Counted from the first letter of the stretch, positions 24,533-34,105 are shown. The stretch: DNA of 64,000 bases from Bacillota bacterium (GCA_023390335.1 JAEWCZ010000087.1:186001-250000), one strand, 5' to 3'. Notes: a model not told the origin generated them from the letters alone. Made by a program: numbers and translations.

Positions 24533-25333
24533 CTAATCCTTGCTTTGGTACTTCTTTAGCACAGCACTTGTTACCTGCTCAACAATATCACGGATTAAAA
24601 TTTCATCAGGTGGATTACCAGCTGTACTTCTTTCCAAGTCCTTACCTTTTGGTATTCCGCCTGTATTGATTCCAAGTTTCTGACGGATTTCAACCAATTG
24701 TGAAATCTGCTTTGAACTGAGTTCATTTGCTTTTCTTATTATATTTCCGGTGTACATTAATACCGTGGCATAGTATTCCAGCGACTCAAGGCGGTGATAC
24801 GCCTCAAATACATCCTTGCCCCACGTTACAGCCCCATGGTTTGCAAGAAGTACCGCATTGTAATCCCGGCAATAGGGTGCTATTGAGTCCGGAACAGCTT
24901 GACTGCCCGGGGTAGCATAGGGAGCTATAGGTACAGTTCCCAAATTCACTACTGCTTCAGGTAAAATAGCTTTGTCCAGTTCAATCCCCGCAATTGCAAA
25001 GGAAGTGGCTACCGGAGGATGCGCATGGGTTACAGCCATTACATCAGGATTTTCACTATACACACGCAGGTGCATTTTTAATTCTGATGAGGGTTTTGTG
25101 TTGCCGGATATGACCTGTCCCTCCAAATCCACTTTTACCAGCATCTCAGGCGTCATATATCCCTTTGAAACACCTATAGGAGTTGTCAATATTTCATTTT
25201 CACCTATTTTAATGCTAATATTACCATCGTTGGAAGCTACAAAGCCTTTTAAATACATTCTCTTTCCAACTTCAACTATGGCATGTGCAGCTTCCTTATA
25301 AGTAAGAAATTTAAAGCTGTTTTTCTCTACCAT
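24533..25333 (-). CDS. Class II aldolase, probably 5-deoxyribulose/5-methylthioribulose 1-phosphate aldolase
   Basis: 266 residues of the fuculose-1-phosphate aldolase/adducin fold. The metal-binding histidines are in VTHAHPPVA and ANHGAVTWG, and the catalytic glutamate is in SSELKMH. The C-terminal extension of about 60 residues is longer than in FucA. Its ATG shares an A with the mtnA stop (TAATG), so translation is coupled. In the DHAP shunt, kinase, isomerase and a class II aldolase like this turn 5-deoxyribose or methylthioribose into DHAP plus acetaldehyde or methylthioacetaldehyde. The linkage to mtnK and mtnA supports that role over a fucose or rhamnose role. Confidence 0.85.
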   Translation of the reverse strand: MVEKNSFKFLTYKEAAHAIVEVGKRMYLKGFVASNDGNISIKIGENEILTTPIGVSKGYMTPEMLVKVDLEGQVISGNTKPSSELKMHLRVYSENPDVMAVTHAHPPVATSFAIAGIELDKAILPEAVVNLGTVPIAPYATPGSQAVPDSIAPYCRDYNAVLLANHGAVTWGKDVFEAYHRLESLEYYATVLMYTGNIIRKANELSSKQISQLVEIRQKLGINTGGIPKGKDLERSTAGNPPDEILIRDIVEQVTSAVLKKYQSKD

Positions 25334-26421
25334 TACACCGTACCTCTTTTACGTTTAAATATTTCTTTTAGAGATTCAGTATAGGGAGCTTTTGCTATAC
25401 CGTATTCTGTTACTATTCCTGTAATGAATTTTTCATCTGTGACGTCAAAAGCAGGATTAAAAACCTTTATATTCTTTGGTGCCATTCTTTTTTCATACCA
25501 CATTTCAGTAACCTCATCAGGATTACGTTCCTCTATGCATATATCTTTCCCCGAAGCACAAGTCATGTCAATTGTTGATGTTGGTGCACAGACATAGAAG
25601 GGAATATTATAATTTTTTGCTAATATGGCTACACCGGAAGTTCCTATCTTATTTGCAGTATCCCCATTGGCCGCAACTCTGTCACAACCTACAAAAACTG
25701 CCTGAACCCAACCATTTTTCATAACTACCGAAGCCATATTATCACATATAAGTGTTACATCCACACCTGCCTTATTCAATTCATAGGCGGTCAATCTTGC
25801 TCCCTGGAGCAACGGTCTGGTTTCATCAGCAAAAACCTTAAGGTTATATCCCTTTTCCTGACCTACGTATATTGGTGCCAGTGCAGTTCCGTATTTAGAT
25901 GTGGCAAGTTGTCCGGCATTGCAGTGTGTAAGAATCCCCATATCCGGCTGTATCAGTGTAAGCCCGTATTCACCAATACTTCTGCACACCCATGTATCCT
26001 CTTCTTTTATTTTATGAGACTCCAAGAGTAGCTCAGCCTTTATATCATCTACTGATTTTTCCTTGTTTGCTTTAACACACTCATCCATCCTATCAAGTGC
26101 CCAAAAAAGATTAACCGCCGTGGGTCTGGAGGACGCAAGATATTCTTTTAGTTTAATAAACTCGGAATAAAATTCATCATAGCCAGACGCATTTGAGGCC
26201 TTGACTCCAAGGTAAACCCCGTAAGCAGCCGCAACACCAATTGCCGGGGCCCCTCTCACCCTTAACTTATATATGGCTTCCCAGATTTCTTCCTGAGTTT
26301 TTAGTTTTAGGAATATTGTTTCTGTAGGCAATAAAGTCTGATCAATGATTACCAATTCACTATGGGCATCATCCAACATTACAGTTTCCATATCGTAAAC
26401 ATTTTTTGTGGTATTTGTCAT
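25333..26421 (-). CDS. mtnA: Methylthioribose-1-phosphate isomerase (or 5-deoxyribose-1-phosphate isomerase)
   Basis: 362 residues from the ATG at 26421, with AGGAGAG 8 bases upstream and 13 bases after mtnK. It has RVRGAPAIGVAAAYG, the catalytic cysteine in LTHCNAGQLATS, GCDRVAANGDTANKIGT with the catalytic aspartate, and the eIF2B-like Rossmann domain ending with RNPDEVTE. It converts the aldose 1-phosphate to the ketose 1-phosphate. It acts between mtnK and the aldolase. Confidence 0.94.
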   Translation of the reverse strand: MTNTTKNVYDMETVMLDDAHSELVIIDQTLLPTETIFLKLKTQEEIWEAIYKLRVRGAPAIGVAAAYGVYLGVKASNASGYDEFYSEFIKLKEYLASSRPTAVNLFWALDRMDECVKANKEKSVDDIKAELLLESHKIKEEDTWVCRSIGEYGLTLIQPDMGILTHCNAGQLATSKYGTALAPIYVGQEKGYNLKVFADETRPLLQGARLTAYELNKAGVDVTLICDNMASVVMKNGWVQAVFVGCDRVAANGDTANKIGTSGVAILAKNYNIPFYVCAPTSTIDMTCASGKDICIEERNPDEVTEMWYEKRMAPKNIKVFNPAFDVTDEKFITGIVTEYGIAKAPYTESLKEIFKRKRGTV

Positions 26422-26434
26422 TTTGTAATCTCTC

Positions 26435-27664
26435 CTATCTTGGAAATTCATTTTCCACATCTTTTAGGGTATTTACAAACTGTTCTCCAAAATTATAACT
26501 TTCACGGTTCTTTATGTATTGTTTTGCAACAGTTATACAAATGCGTTCTGCACGCAATCTTGCACTTTCATTTTCTATTGAAGTAATATCTTTAACATGT
26601 GCCATACCAACAATACGTCTGCACATTTCAAGCCCCGCTACTGCCGCAGTGTCGCGTAATACCTGACTTAAATACCACTCAGCAAAGCCGGGAGTTTTGG
26701 CCAGAATTTCTTTGGCTTCTTCCTTCCATACTTTCATGAATTTAGCCTTAAATTTATCAATAATTTCACAGATAGTGTTCTCAACCCAATTTTTGAAAGT
26801 AATGCACTCATCCTCATTAACCATTGTCGCATCGGCATTTATCCAGGCAAAAATCATATTTGCGATTATATTGCCAATGTCATAACCCATAGGGCCATAA
26901 AATGCAAATTCAGGATCTATTACCTTTGTTGATTTTTCATTTACGAATATAGAACCGGTGTGTAAGTCACCGTGAATTAAGGCTTGTGCGTTTGTGAGAA
27001 ATTCAAACTTTAATTTTGCAACCTCTATTTTTAACTCATTATCACTATAAAGCTCTTTCTTTACCCAATCAAGGTTCGGTGGAAATACATCATTACGGTG
27101 CTTATAATCATTAAATGGCTCCGTGTACACCAAATCCTCTGTTATTTCGCAAAGTTCAGGGTTCGTATAGCTTTTTACAAGTGATTTTTTTTCCTGATGG
27201 TTTAAAAAGACGTCGGAAGTTAGAAGTAAAGTATTGACCATAAATGTTGTGATATGTTCCACAAAATTGGGGAAAATTCTATGTTGCAGGAGTGCTTGTC
27301 TCATTATTGTATAATCTGAAAGATCCTCCATGGAGCAGCAGCTCATGATATCGTCATATTTATATACAATCGGTACCAGACCCGGAGCCAAATCTCCTTG
27401 AAATCTTAGTGTTTCTGCCTCAATTCTGTTACGATCAGGTGAGAGCTTGAAATCGTCAGAAATTCTTGCTGTATATCCTGCTTGTTTTATAATCACTGAT
27501 TTATCAGATTTTTTGTCCCATACCCTAAAAACATAATTTAGATTTCCATCACCTATTTCTTTGCAGTCAAGCTCAGAATCGCAGCCGAATAGGCTGAGCT
27601 TTTCCGCTGCATAATCAATTGCATCCGATGGACCCATTAAAAAATACTTATCAAATTTCGACAT
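26435..27664 (-). CDS. mtnK: Methylthioribose kinase (or 5-deoxyribose kinase)
   Basis: 409 residues of the APH-like kinase fold. Markers are GDGNLNYVFRV near 37, SVIIKQA, the catalytic loop ALIHGDLHTGSIFV and the DFG-equivalent KVIDPEFAFYGPMGYD. It phosphorylates methylthioribose, and possibly 5-deoxyribose, with ATP. It is followed at once by mtnA and the aldolase. No nucleosidase for MTA or 5'-deoxyadenosine is in the window. The upstream cobD gene ends 65 bases away with no evident terminator. Confidence 0.93.
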   Translation of the reverse strand: MSKFDKYFLMGPSDAIDYAAEKLSLFGCDSELDCKEIGDGNLNYVFRVWDKKSDKSVIIKQAGYTARISDDFKLSPDRNRIEAETLRFQGDLAPGLVPIVYKYDDIMSCCSMEDLSDYTIMRQALLQHRIFPNFVEHITTFMVNTLLLTSDVFLNHQEKKSLVKSYTNPELCEITEDLVYTEPFNDYKHRNDVFPPNLDWVKKELYSDNELKIEVAKLKFEFLTNAQALIHGDLHTGSIFVNEKSTKVIDPEFAFYGPMGYDIGNIIANMIFAWINADATMVNEDECITFKNWVENTICEIIDKFKAKFMKVWKEEAKEILAKTPGFAEWYLSQVLRDTAAVAGLEMCRRIVGMAHVKDITSIENESARLRAERICITVAKQYIKNRESYNFGEQFVNTLKDVENEFPR

Positions 27665-27729
27665 ATGTAATTTTCTCCTTTTGAAAAAAGTAAGATAAAA
27701 GAATGCCTTTACTAAATTTTACCACATCC

Positions 27730-28806
27730 TTATAATTGGTGTAAAGGCGACAAGATTTTCTTTATGCAATTTACAAGATATTGATTATCTTCTTTTGATT
27801 TTACGGCAATTCTGAAATATGTTTCATCCAGTCCTCTATAGTTGCCGCAGGAACGTATCAATATGCCAAATTTTTCGAGTTCCATGGGAAGTGATTTTAT
27901 CTCTGTTCTGAATAATATATAATTTGCTTGTGAATTTACAACTTCAAACCCAAGCTTAATAAGGCTATTTTCCAAAAATATTCTGTTATTTTTAATTAGT
28001 TCCCTTGTTTGGTTAACATAATCTATTTCTTTGAGTGCGGCAATCCCACACTTTTGAGCAGCTACAGACACATTCCAAGGCTGACCTGCTCTGTGCAACC
28101 CTTCTATGACATTTGTATTTGAACATATTCCGTATCCTAAGCGGATACCAGCCATTGCATATATTTTTGTAAACGCCTTCAGGACAATTACATTATCATA
28201 ATTTTCAAGGCTGTCCATAATACTATAATCCTGTGTATTATCCAAAAAATCCATAAAACATTCGTCAACTACCAAAATGGTCCTTGTTAACTTACATTTC
28301 TCAGCGATTTTCAGAACCATTTCCTTATCTGTCAAAACACCTGTGGGATTATTGGGGTTGCATATAAACATAAGCCTGATATCAGAAGTTATTTTATCAA
28401 GTATATCAATTTCAATATTAAAACTCTTTTCCTTCAGCAGATAAAAATACTCAACATCGCTGCCAAGTAGTTTAACTGCCTCCTCATACTCGGAAAAGGT
28501 GGGTGCTGTAAGAAGTACTTTCTCCGGCCTTATAGCTACAGCAATTCTATATATAACATCAGCAGCTCCGTTTCCACAGAATAAATAACTTTCCGGTACC
28601 TTTAAATAAACTGAGATTTCCTTTTTCAATTCTCTACATAAGGGATCAGGATAGTTACAAAAATCATCGATACCATTGACGATGGCTTTTTTTACACCTT
28701 TCGGCAAGCCCAAAGGATTGATATTGGCGGAAAAATCAATAAGCTTTAAATTTTTCGGCAAATCTCTTTTACTATAGATATCTCCCCCATGAACAAGCTT
28801 TTTCAT
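27730..28806 (-). CDS. cobD: L-threonine-O-3-phosphate decarboxylase
   Basis: 358-residue PLP enzyme of the histidinol-phosphate aminotransferase fold. The start HGGDIYSKRDLP and DFSANINPLGLP are typical of CobD. PLP contacts appear in CNPNNPTG, VDECFMDF and KAFTKIYAMAGIRLGY with the Schiff-base lysine. It makes aminopropanol phosphate, the nucleotide-loop linker of cobalamin. It overlaps cbiB by 4 bases (ATGA). Confidence 0.9.
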   Translation of the reverse strand: MKKLVHGGDIYSKRDLPKNLKLIDFSANINPLGLPKGVKKAIVNGIDDFCNYPDPLCRELKKEISVYLKVPESYLFCGNGAADVIYRIAVAIRPEKVLLTAPTFSEYEEAVKLLGSDVEYFYLLKEKSFNIEIDILDKITSDIRLMFICNPNNPTGVLTDKEMVLKIAEKCKLTRTILVVDECFMDFLDNTQDYSIMDSLENYDNVIVLKAFTKIYAMAGIRLGYGICSNTNVIEGLHRAGQPWNVSVAAQKCGIAALKEIDYVNQTRELIKNNRIFLENSLIKLGFEVVNSQANYILFRTEIKSLPMELEKFGILIRSCGNYRGLDETYFRIAVKSKEDNQYLVNCIKKILSPLHQL

Positions 28807-29771
28807 TTAATTCCCCCTAAAACAACCAATCTGAATCCGCAAAGAATAACAAATGCTATAAATGCCGTTGTGTACATCAGCGTATTGGCAATTTTTATAT
28901 CATCTATTTTTATGCTTCTTTTACTATCGCCAATTGTTTTTTTCTTTACTAGCTTTCCAAAATAATATGCATCCCCGGCCAACTGGACATTTAGTGCTCC
29001 TGCACAAACGGATTCTGTCTTTGCACTGTTAGGACTGGAATGATTTGTCTTGTCTCTCTTATATATCTTAAATGCATTTCTATAGTCCAATCCAATGAGA
29101 AAACTGGCCGCCATCATTGTATACGCAGATATAACGGCAGGGATAAAATTCAAAACATCGTCAAATTTTGCTGCAAACCTGCCAAAATAAAGGTACTTAT
29201 CATTCTTGTAACCTATCATTGAATCCATTGTGTTAACAGCCTTGTATAAAAAGCCCAGAGGTGCTCCGCCAATCATCAGAAATATTAAAGGTGCAATTAC
29301 TCCATCGGATGTATTTTCGGCAACCGTTTCTACTGCAGCTTTGGTTATCCCCTCTTCAGTAAGGTTTTGAGTATCACGTCCCACTATCCATGATAAATAC
29401 TTCCTTGCATTTTCCATGTCACGGTTTTTGAGATGATAATAAACCCTCATGCTCTCTGTCTTTAAGCTTTTTGTTGCAAGTATCTGATAACAGAACAGGG
29501 ATGCAGCAGCCACTTCAATATATATACTCAATCTGCTCAGAAAATACAATAGCAAAAACGGTATAATCAATGAGAAGGTTGAAATTATTATTGCAAGAAC
29601 AGCTCCTGCCATAAACTCACCTTTGTTTGATTTTGGAAATACCTTTCTTAGCAATTTCTCACCCTTTGAAATAAACCACCCTATCATTCTTATGGGATGA
29701 GGCAACCATTGAGGATCACCCAAAATCAAATCCAGTATAAAGCCAATGGCAACTTCAATTATTATTTTCAT
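28803..29771 (-). CDS. cbiB: Adenosylcobinamide-phosphate synthase
   Basis: 322 residues, membrane protein with about five helices. The family start LDLILGDPQWLPHPIRMIG, SWIVGRDTQNL, TVAENTSDGVIAPL and NTMDSMIGYKNDKY are all clear. It attaches aminopropanol (phosphate) to adenosylcobyric acid, between CobQ and the nucleotide-loop steps. Both partner genes for this step (cobQ, cobD) flank it. Confidence 0.93.
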   Translation of the reverse strand: MKIIIEVAIGFILDLILGDPQWLPHPIRMIGWFISKGEKLLRKVFPKSNKGEFMAGAVLAIIISTFSLIIPFLLLYFLSRLSIYIEVAAASLFCYQILATKSLKTESMRVYYHLKNRDMENARKYLSWIVGRDTQNLTEEGITKAAVETVAENTSDGVIAPLIFLMIGGAPLGFLYKAVNTMDSMIGYKNDKYLYFGRFAAKFDDVLNFIPAVISAYTMMAASFLIGLDYRNAFKIYKRDKTNHSSPNSAKTESVCAGALNVQLAGDAYYFGKLVKKKTIGDSKRSIKIDDIKIANTLMYTTAFIAFVILCGFRLVVLGGIK

Positions 29772-29806
29772 ATAGCCTCCGAATGATTTATTTCGTTACT
29801 TATACG

Positions 29807-31321
29807 TCAAATCCCTTCCTCAATAACTTTGTAAATATATTTCATATCAAGGGACTCTCTTAAAGCATCTGCCAGTAGGTCATACTGCTTTTCCTTATAT
29901 TCTTTAAGATTAAAAGAAGTATGTTTCTTATATTCCAGACCTTTTTCCTTCATTAATGCCGTTGCAATCTCTGTAAGTATTTCATCACTGTCAAAAACTC
30001 CGTGAACATAGGAGCCGTATATGTTCCCATTTTGCATACCGTCTGGCTTTTCATTCCCATTGATTTCAGTCAGATAACTAAGAGATGAATCACCTTCGTT
30101 TCCTGCTTTTGAAGCTGTGTAACCCATATGTATTTCATAGCCTTCAAATGTCTTTCCGCTTAGGCCCTTGAATATTCCTCCCACTTTACCAAAAACACCT
30201 GTTACTCTGGTACGCGTTTTCTCTTTTTCAAATACAGTATCTGATTTAAGCAACCCCATACCCTTCATTTCTCCGCCTTCCTCAACACTGTATGGGTCTT
30301 TTAGTGTATCACACAGCATCTGGTAACCTCCGCATATTCCAAATACAGGTTTATTCTTTGCTGTATGGGTTAGAATACATGTTTCAAGACCGTTTTGTCT
30401 CATCCATTTCAAATCGCCCATGGTATTCTTACTGCCCGGGATAATAATCAAATCAGGGTTTCCCAACTCACTGACACCTGATACATATCTCAACCTTGCA
30501 CCTTCAATATGTTCAAGTGCATTGAAGTCAGTAAAATTAGAAATCCTGGGAAGTTTGATTACAGCAATATCAATAGGGCCTAACGATCCCTGATTGGAAA
30601 ATCTTTCTGTTAGGCTGTCTTCATCGTCAATATCAACATGAAGATATGGTACAACTCCAACAACCGGGACATGTATAAGGTCACAAAGCATATCAAGTCC
30701 AGGTTTTAGAATTTCTACATCTCCTCTGAATTTATTGATTATTGTTCCCTTGACGTGTTTCCTCTCTTCTTCATCAAATAGCATAACCGTTCCGTACAAC
30801 GAGGCAAAAACGCCTCCCCTGTCTATGTCACCGGCAATAAGTACAGGTGCTTTCAACATCTTTGCCAATCCCATGTTTACAAAATCATCCCGCTTCAGAT
30901 TAATCTCTGCAGGACTGCCCGCACCTTCAATAACTATAATATCATTTTCCCCTGAAAGACTTTCATATGCCCTTTTTATATGGGGAAGCAAATTTTGTTT
31001 GTATTCATAATATTCCGTAGCAGTCATGTTTCCTATTGGCTGTCCCTCCAAAATCACTTGCGAACCCTTTTCGCTTGTAGGCTTTAGCAAAATGGGATTC
31101 ATTCTTACGTCCGGAGTCTTTCCCGCAGCTTCGGCCTGTACTACCTGTGCCCGCCCCATTTCCGAACCGTCATCGGTAATATACGAGTTCAGTGCCATAT
31201 TCTGCGATTTAAAAGGTACGACGCTATAGCCATCCTGTGCAAATATGCGGCACAATCCTGCCGTCAGCAGGCTCTTTCCCGCATTTGACATAGTTCCCTG
31301 AATCATAATTGGTTTTGCCAT
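29807..31321 (-). CDS. cobQ: Cobyric acid synthase, glutamine-hydrolysing
   Basis: 504 residues from the ATG at 31321, with AGGAG 9 bases upstream; the ATG three codons earlier abuts that site. The N-terminal dethiobiotin-synthetase-like domain begins IMIQGTMSNAGKSLL. The C-terminal triad-type glutaminase domain has the nucleophile in FGICGGYQML and the histidine in SYVHGVFD. It amidates four side chains of adenosylcobyrinic acid diamide. It is the first gene of the B12/deoxyribose unit. Confidence 0.94.
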   Translation of the reverse strand: MAKPIMIQGTMSNAGKSLLTAGLCRIFAQDGYSVVPFKSQNMALNSYITDDGSEMGRAQVVQAEAAGKTPDVRMNPILLKPTSEKGSQVILEGQPIGNMTATEYYEYKQNLLPHIKRAYESLSGENDIIVIEGAGSPAEINLKRDDFVNMGLAKMLKAPVLIAGDIDRGGVFASLYGTVMLFDEEERKHVKGTIINKFRGDVEILKPGLDMLCDLIHVPVVGVVPYLHVDIDDEDSLTERFSNQGSLGPIDIAVIKLPRISNFTDFNALEHIEGARLRYVSGVSELGNPDLIIIPGSKNTMGDLKWMRQNGLETCILTHTAKNKPVFGICGGYQMLCDTLKDPYSVEEGGEMKGMGLLKSDTVFEKEKTRTRVTGVFGKVGGIFKGLSGKTFEGYEIHMGYTASKAGNEGDSSLSYLTEINGNEKPDGMQNGNIYGSYVHGVFDSDEILTEIATALMKEKGLEYKKHTSFNLKEYKEKQYDLLADALRESLDMKYIYKVIEEGI

Positions 31322-31365
31322 AGAAATCATCTCCTAAATGTGTTTACTAAAATTACAGTATTTTT

Positions 31366-31405
31366 GCAAAAAAATAAAACCTTCATTTTATTAGCAATAA
31401 AGGTT
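31366..31405 (-). terminator. Hairpin plus U-run in the cobQ leader, possible attenuator
   Basis: On the minus strand AACCTT (31405-31400) pairs with AAGGTT (31383-31378), with weak inner pairing, and is followed by a tract holding seven U (31373-31367). It ends about 45 bases before the cobQ start and lies downstream of a good promoter, so it could stop transcription early. It may also end the upstream biosynthetic operon. Confidence 0.5.
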
Positions 31406-31443
31406 CTATTTGTAAAGTTATTATTTATTAAATTATTAGTTGC

Positions 31444-31473
31444 ATTATATACCATTTGCTGACAATACGTCAA
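31444..31473 (-). promoter_or_regulatory. Sigma-A promoter for the cobQ operon
   Basis: On the minus strand TTGACG (31473-31468) and TATAAT (31449-31444) are 18 bases apart. The predicted start near 31437 leaves a leader of about 116 bases. No B12-box or other riboswitch core was recognised in it. Confidence 0.6.
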
Positions 31474-31532
31474 ATATTCTGTTATAACCGTCATTGCAGT
31501 ATAAATTGCTTTATACACCTGAAAATTTCTAT

Positions 31533-32621
31533 TTAACTGAGAATTCTTATTAATTCATTCAGTAGCACTATCTCTTCCACTTTATACTCTTTCAATTTTA
31601 CAATTATTCTTTCCCACAAATCATGCGCTTTGGTATTATTCGCTTTTAACACAAGAGCCATTAATATATTAAATTCTTTAACCAAATTACTATATCTCTC
31701 AATTAATTGGTTTAAATCATAGTTACCATTAATAAACTCCATTCTCAACAGCATAAGCTTTTTATGCTCTATAAATGAATAAAAAGCCCTGCGGTCAACA
31801 CACTGATTCGTTTCCATTGCATATCTAGCGAATTTCATCAGTTCGCTATAGCAATCTATACCATAAACATAGTAATTGCTATATTTATAGCCTTCCGCAT
31901 AATTATCCAAAAGCAAATATTCTTTTAAATCATTTATTATTTTTTTAATATTAATTTCAAATACATCTTTTGAGAAAAACGGATCCTGTCCGTTCCGTTC
32001 CACATTTTTCCCGATACTCATCATATATATGGATTTCTCTCTATAGTTATGTAAAACTGTATCTTCGTTATTACCACCATACATTTCCAGGAGCGCGTTA
32101 GTACTTGTAGTAATCTCCTCATATGTTACCTGGTCGTGATTATATTTGCCAGTTGTATTATCTCCCATGTAAAATACATTTTTATCATCATCATATCCAT
32201 ATATAAAAATTTCATGGAGTAAATGATCCTTATTATAAATAGACTTATAAGCAGGTATATAATACATATCAATATCAAAAAAAAGGTATAAATCTCTGTT
32301 AATACAGGTTTTAATAAAGTCAACAATATCAGTTTTCATGAGTTTAAAAAACTCGAATGGCATAGCATTAATTCTAATCCATGGATTTGCTTTTAAATGA
32401 AAGTAAGTCCAGTCACCATATAAATTGTAAAAGAAATCAACAGTTCCTGTTCTCGCTCCTCTATTATAAAGATCTTTTAATGCGTAAATTTGTATAAAAT
32501 TACTAAAAACCCAAGGCTTGCACTCTTCCCTTGCCATAAGCATTGAAAACAAAGCCCCCTTATGGGGATAGCCATTAATTGGCGGATAAACAACAGGCAA
32601 AATACGACCTGCATTCTTCAT
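31533..32621 (-). CDS. BtrH/papain-like protein, third copy, apparently lacking the nucleophile cysteine
   Basis: 362 residues from the ATG at 32621, with AAGGGAG upstream; a longer frame upstream overlaps the neighbour. The region HEIFIYGYDDDKNVFYMGDN matches the histidine/aspartate half of BtrH N-terminal domains. Where the two upstream relatives have a cysteine (CLFSAIED, CIEAPIAI), this protein reads PHKGALFSML, so it may be inactive or structural. The C-terminal half is helical. It is the last gene of the biosynthetic array. Function is inferred only from neighbours and weak resemblance. Confidence 0.55.
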   Translation of the reverse strand: MKNAGRILPVVYPPINGYPHKGALFSMLMAREECKPWVFSNFIQIYALKDLYNRGARTGTVDFFYNLYGDWTYFHLKANPWIRINAMPFEFFKLMKTDIVDFIKTCINRDLYLFFDIDMYYIPAYKSIYNKDHLLHEIFIYGYDDDKNVFYMGDNTTGKYNHDQVTYEEITTSTNALLEMYGGNNEDTVLHNYREKSIYMMSIGKNVERNGQDPFFSKDVFEINIKKIINDLKEYLLLDNYAEGYKYSNYYVYGIDCYSELMKFARYAMETNQCVDRRAFYSFIEHKKLMLLRMEFINGNYDLNQLIERYSNLVKEFNILMALVLKANNTKAHDLWERIIVKLKEYKVEEIVLLNELIRILS

Positions 32622-32665
32622 ATGCAAAACTCCCTTCTTCTTCTGATTTGTAAAAATGAGGCAGC

Positions 32666-34105
32666 TTAATACCCCCAACATTCAATTCCAAACATTCTAG
32701 CCGTATTGTCAATTTTCGATGGCTTTGTTATATATATGCGATAATATCTATACTTTTGACCAATGCAATAATGTGTAGTATTACTTTTATTATTCCCAGA
32801 TACTTCCACTAAGTTAATCCATTTTACTTTATCATTACTCCCTTGGATAATATAGTCGATCAAATATAATTCCGGCGATCTAAAGTCATGTATTATTGTT
32901 ATTTTATATATACTAACTTCTTTCCCTATATCAGCCATTATCCAGTGAGGTGATGGCTCATCATTTGACGCCCACATATCTGTTATGAACTCATTAAATT
33001 TTCCGTTAATAACTCTTTCCGCGTTAAATACATTATCATATGCTTCTAACTCACTACTGGCCGTCACAATTGAGTTTGGAGCAAAATCTATAAATTCTAT
33101 ATGATTTATGGCCTCAAAAACTGAGTAATATTCTTTACTTAATTCACTGTCATAAAATTTCTTAAAAAAATTTGATAATTCATCATCAATGGCTTGAACA
33201 AGATCTATATATTTACCTTTCTCATCCTCCTCTAATTTTCTGCCCTTAAATATACCTTTCAATATTTTTGAAAATATTTGGGCTCTATTTAATATATATC
33301 TCTGTTTTAATTCATTATAGTTTTTATACCAATCTGTATTTCTATCAATTTTATTAAAAATACTATCAATCAAATTGAAAATTGACTTTACTGAATCCAC
33401 TAAATCTCGCTTTATTAATTCAAAATTATATAGATCAAGGTTATTGTTTAGGATCACTTTATTAATAAGAGCATCATTCTTAGAAATATATCTACTTTCA
33501 ACAATGTCCTTTAAGAAGGAGTAAGCACTGTTTGTAATTATGTTTGAATTTTTCTGCATAATCAGAAAATTCACTTTAGATTTATTATAAGTTTCTGTGA
33601 AATAATCATTAGATTTTCCCCATATATCCCATAGTATATCTTGAGTAAGTGTTAGACATTGAAAAGGACTATCAAAACTATTATGTACACAATCCATTAT
33701 AGTAATTGTAGATTTTTGTTCGTCAATACCACAAACTAGTATTCCGTGCGATCCATGCCTATTTTGATAGTTAAAATTATAATAAAACATATAATAATAG
33801 TCTAAAAGCAACCATATTGGATGATTATTAGCTAAAGCATCTGAAATTTCAGAAAAAAACTCCTCTTTTGTATTCATATTCGCTGCTACGGACAATTCAA
33901 GACCTAACTTATCGAGAATAAAATTGCTTTCTTCAAAAAAACCACAATCATTCCAAATAGAGTACAATGAGTAATATGCACAATAATAAAAGTAATTTTC
34001 GTGATTAAAATACCCCGATGCAATAGCTATAGGTGCCTCAATACAGCTAATTGTTTTATAATAATAACTTTCGTTCACGTAGTTAGGTATATGTAGTTTT
34101 ATCAT
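32666..34105 (-). CDS. BtrH/papain-like protein with C-terminal discoidin (F5/8C) domain
   Basis: 479 residues. The N-terminal papain-like domain has a likely triad of Cys 21 (TISCIEAPIA), His 120 (RHGSHGILVCGID) and Asp 138 (TITIMDCVHN). A helical middle runs from about 190 to 340. Residues 345-479 form a discoidin/F5-8 type C jelly roll: ITASSE-like start (VTASSELEAYDN), HWIMADIGKEVSIYKI, and the closing GIECWG. BtrH in butirosin synthesis moves an acyl group from a carrier protein to an amine. A sugar- or lipid-binding domain on such an enzyme is unusual. No signal peptide. The next gene follows at 44 bases. Confidence 0.62.
   Translation of the reverse strand: MIKLHIPNYVNESYYYKTISCIEAPIAIASGYFNHENYFYYCAYYSLYSIWNDCGFFEESNFILDKLGLELSVAANMNTKEEFFSEISDALANNHPIWLLLDYYYMFYYNFNYQNRHGSHGILVCGIDEQKSTITIMDCVHNSFDSPFQCLTLTQDILWDIWGKSNDYFTETYNKSKVNFLIMQKNSNIITNSAYSFLKDIVESRYISKNDALINKVILNNNLDLYNFELIKRDLVDSVKSIFNLIDSIFNKIDRNTDWYKNYNELKQRYILNRAQIFSKILKGIFKGRKLEEDEKGKYIDLVQAIDDELSNFFKKFYDSELSKEYYSVFEAINHIEFIDFAPNSIVTASSELEAYDNVFNAERVINGKFNEFITDMWASNDEPSPHWIMADIGKEVSIYKITIIHDFRSPELYLIDYIIQGSNDKVKWINLVEVSGNNKSNTTHYCIGQKYRYYRIYITKPSKIDNTARMFGIECWGY

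Noticed and set aside
27665..27729. SAM riboswitch before mtnK
   Set aside because: Only 65 bases separate mtnK from cobD; too short and no S-box elements.
31321..31530. Cobalamin riboswitch before cobQ
   Set aside because: Looked for the B12-box and the long conserved core; neither is visible on the minus strand.
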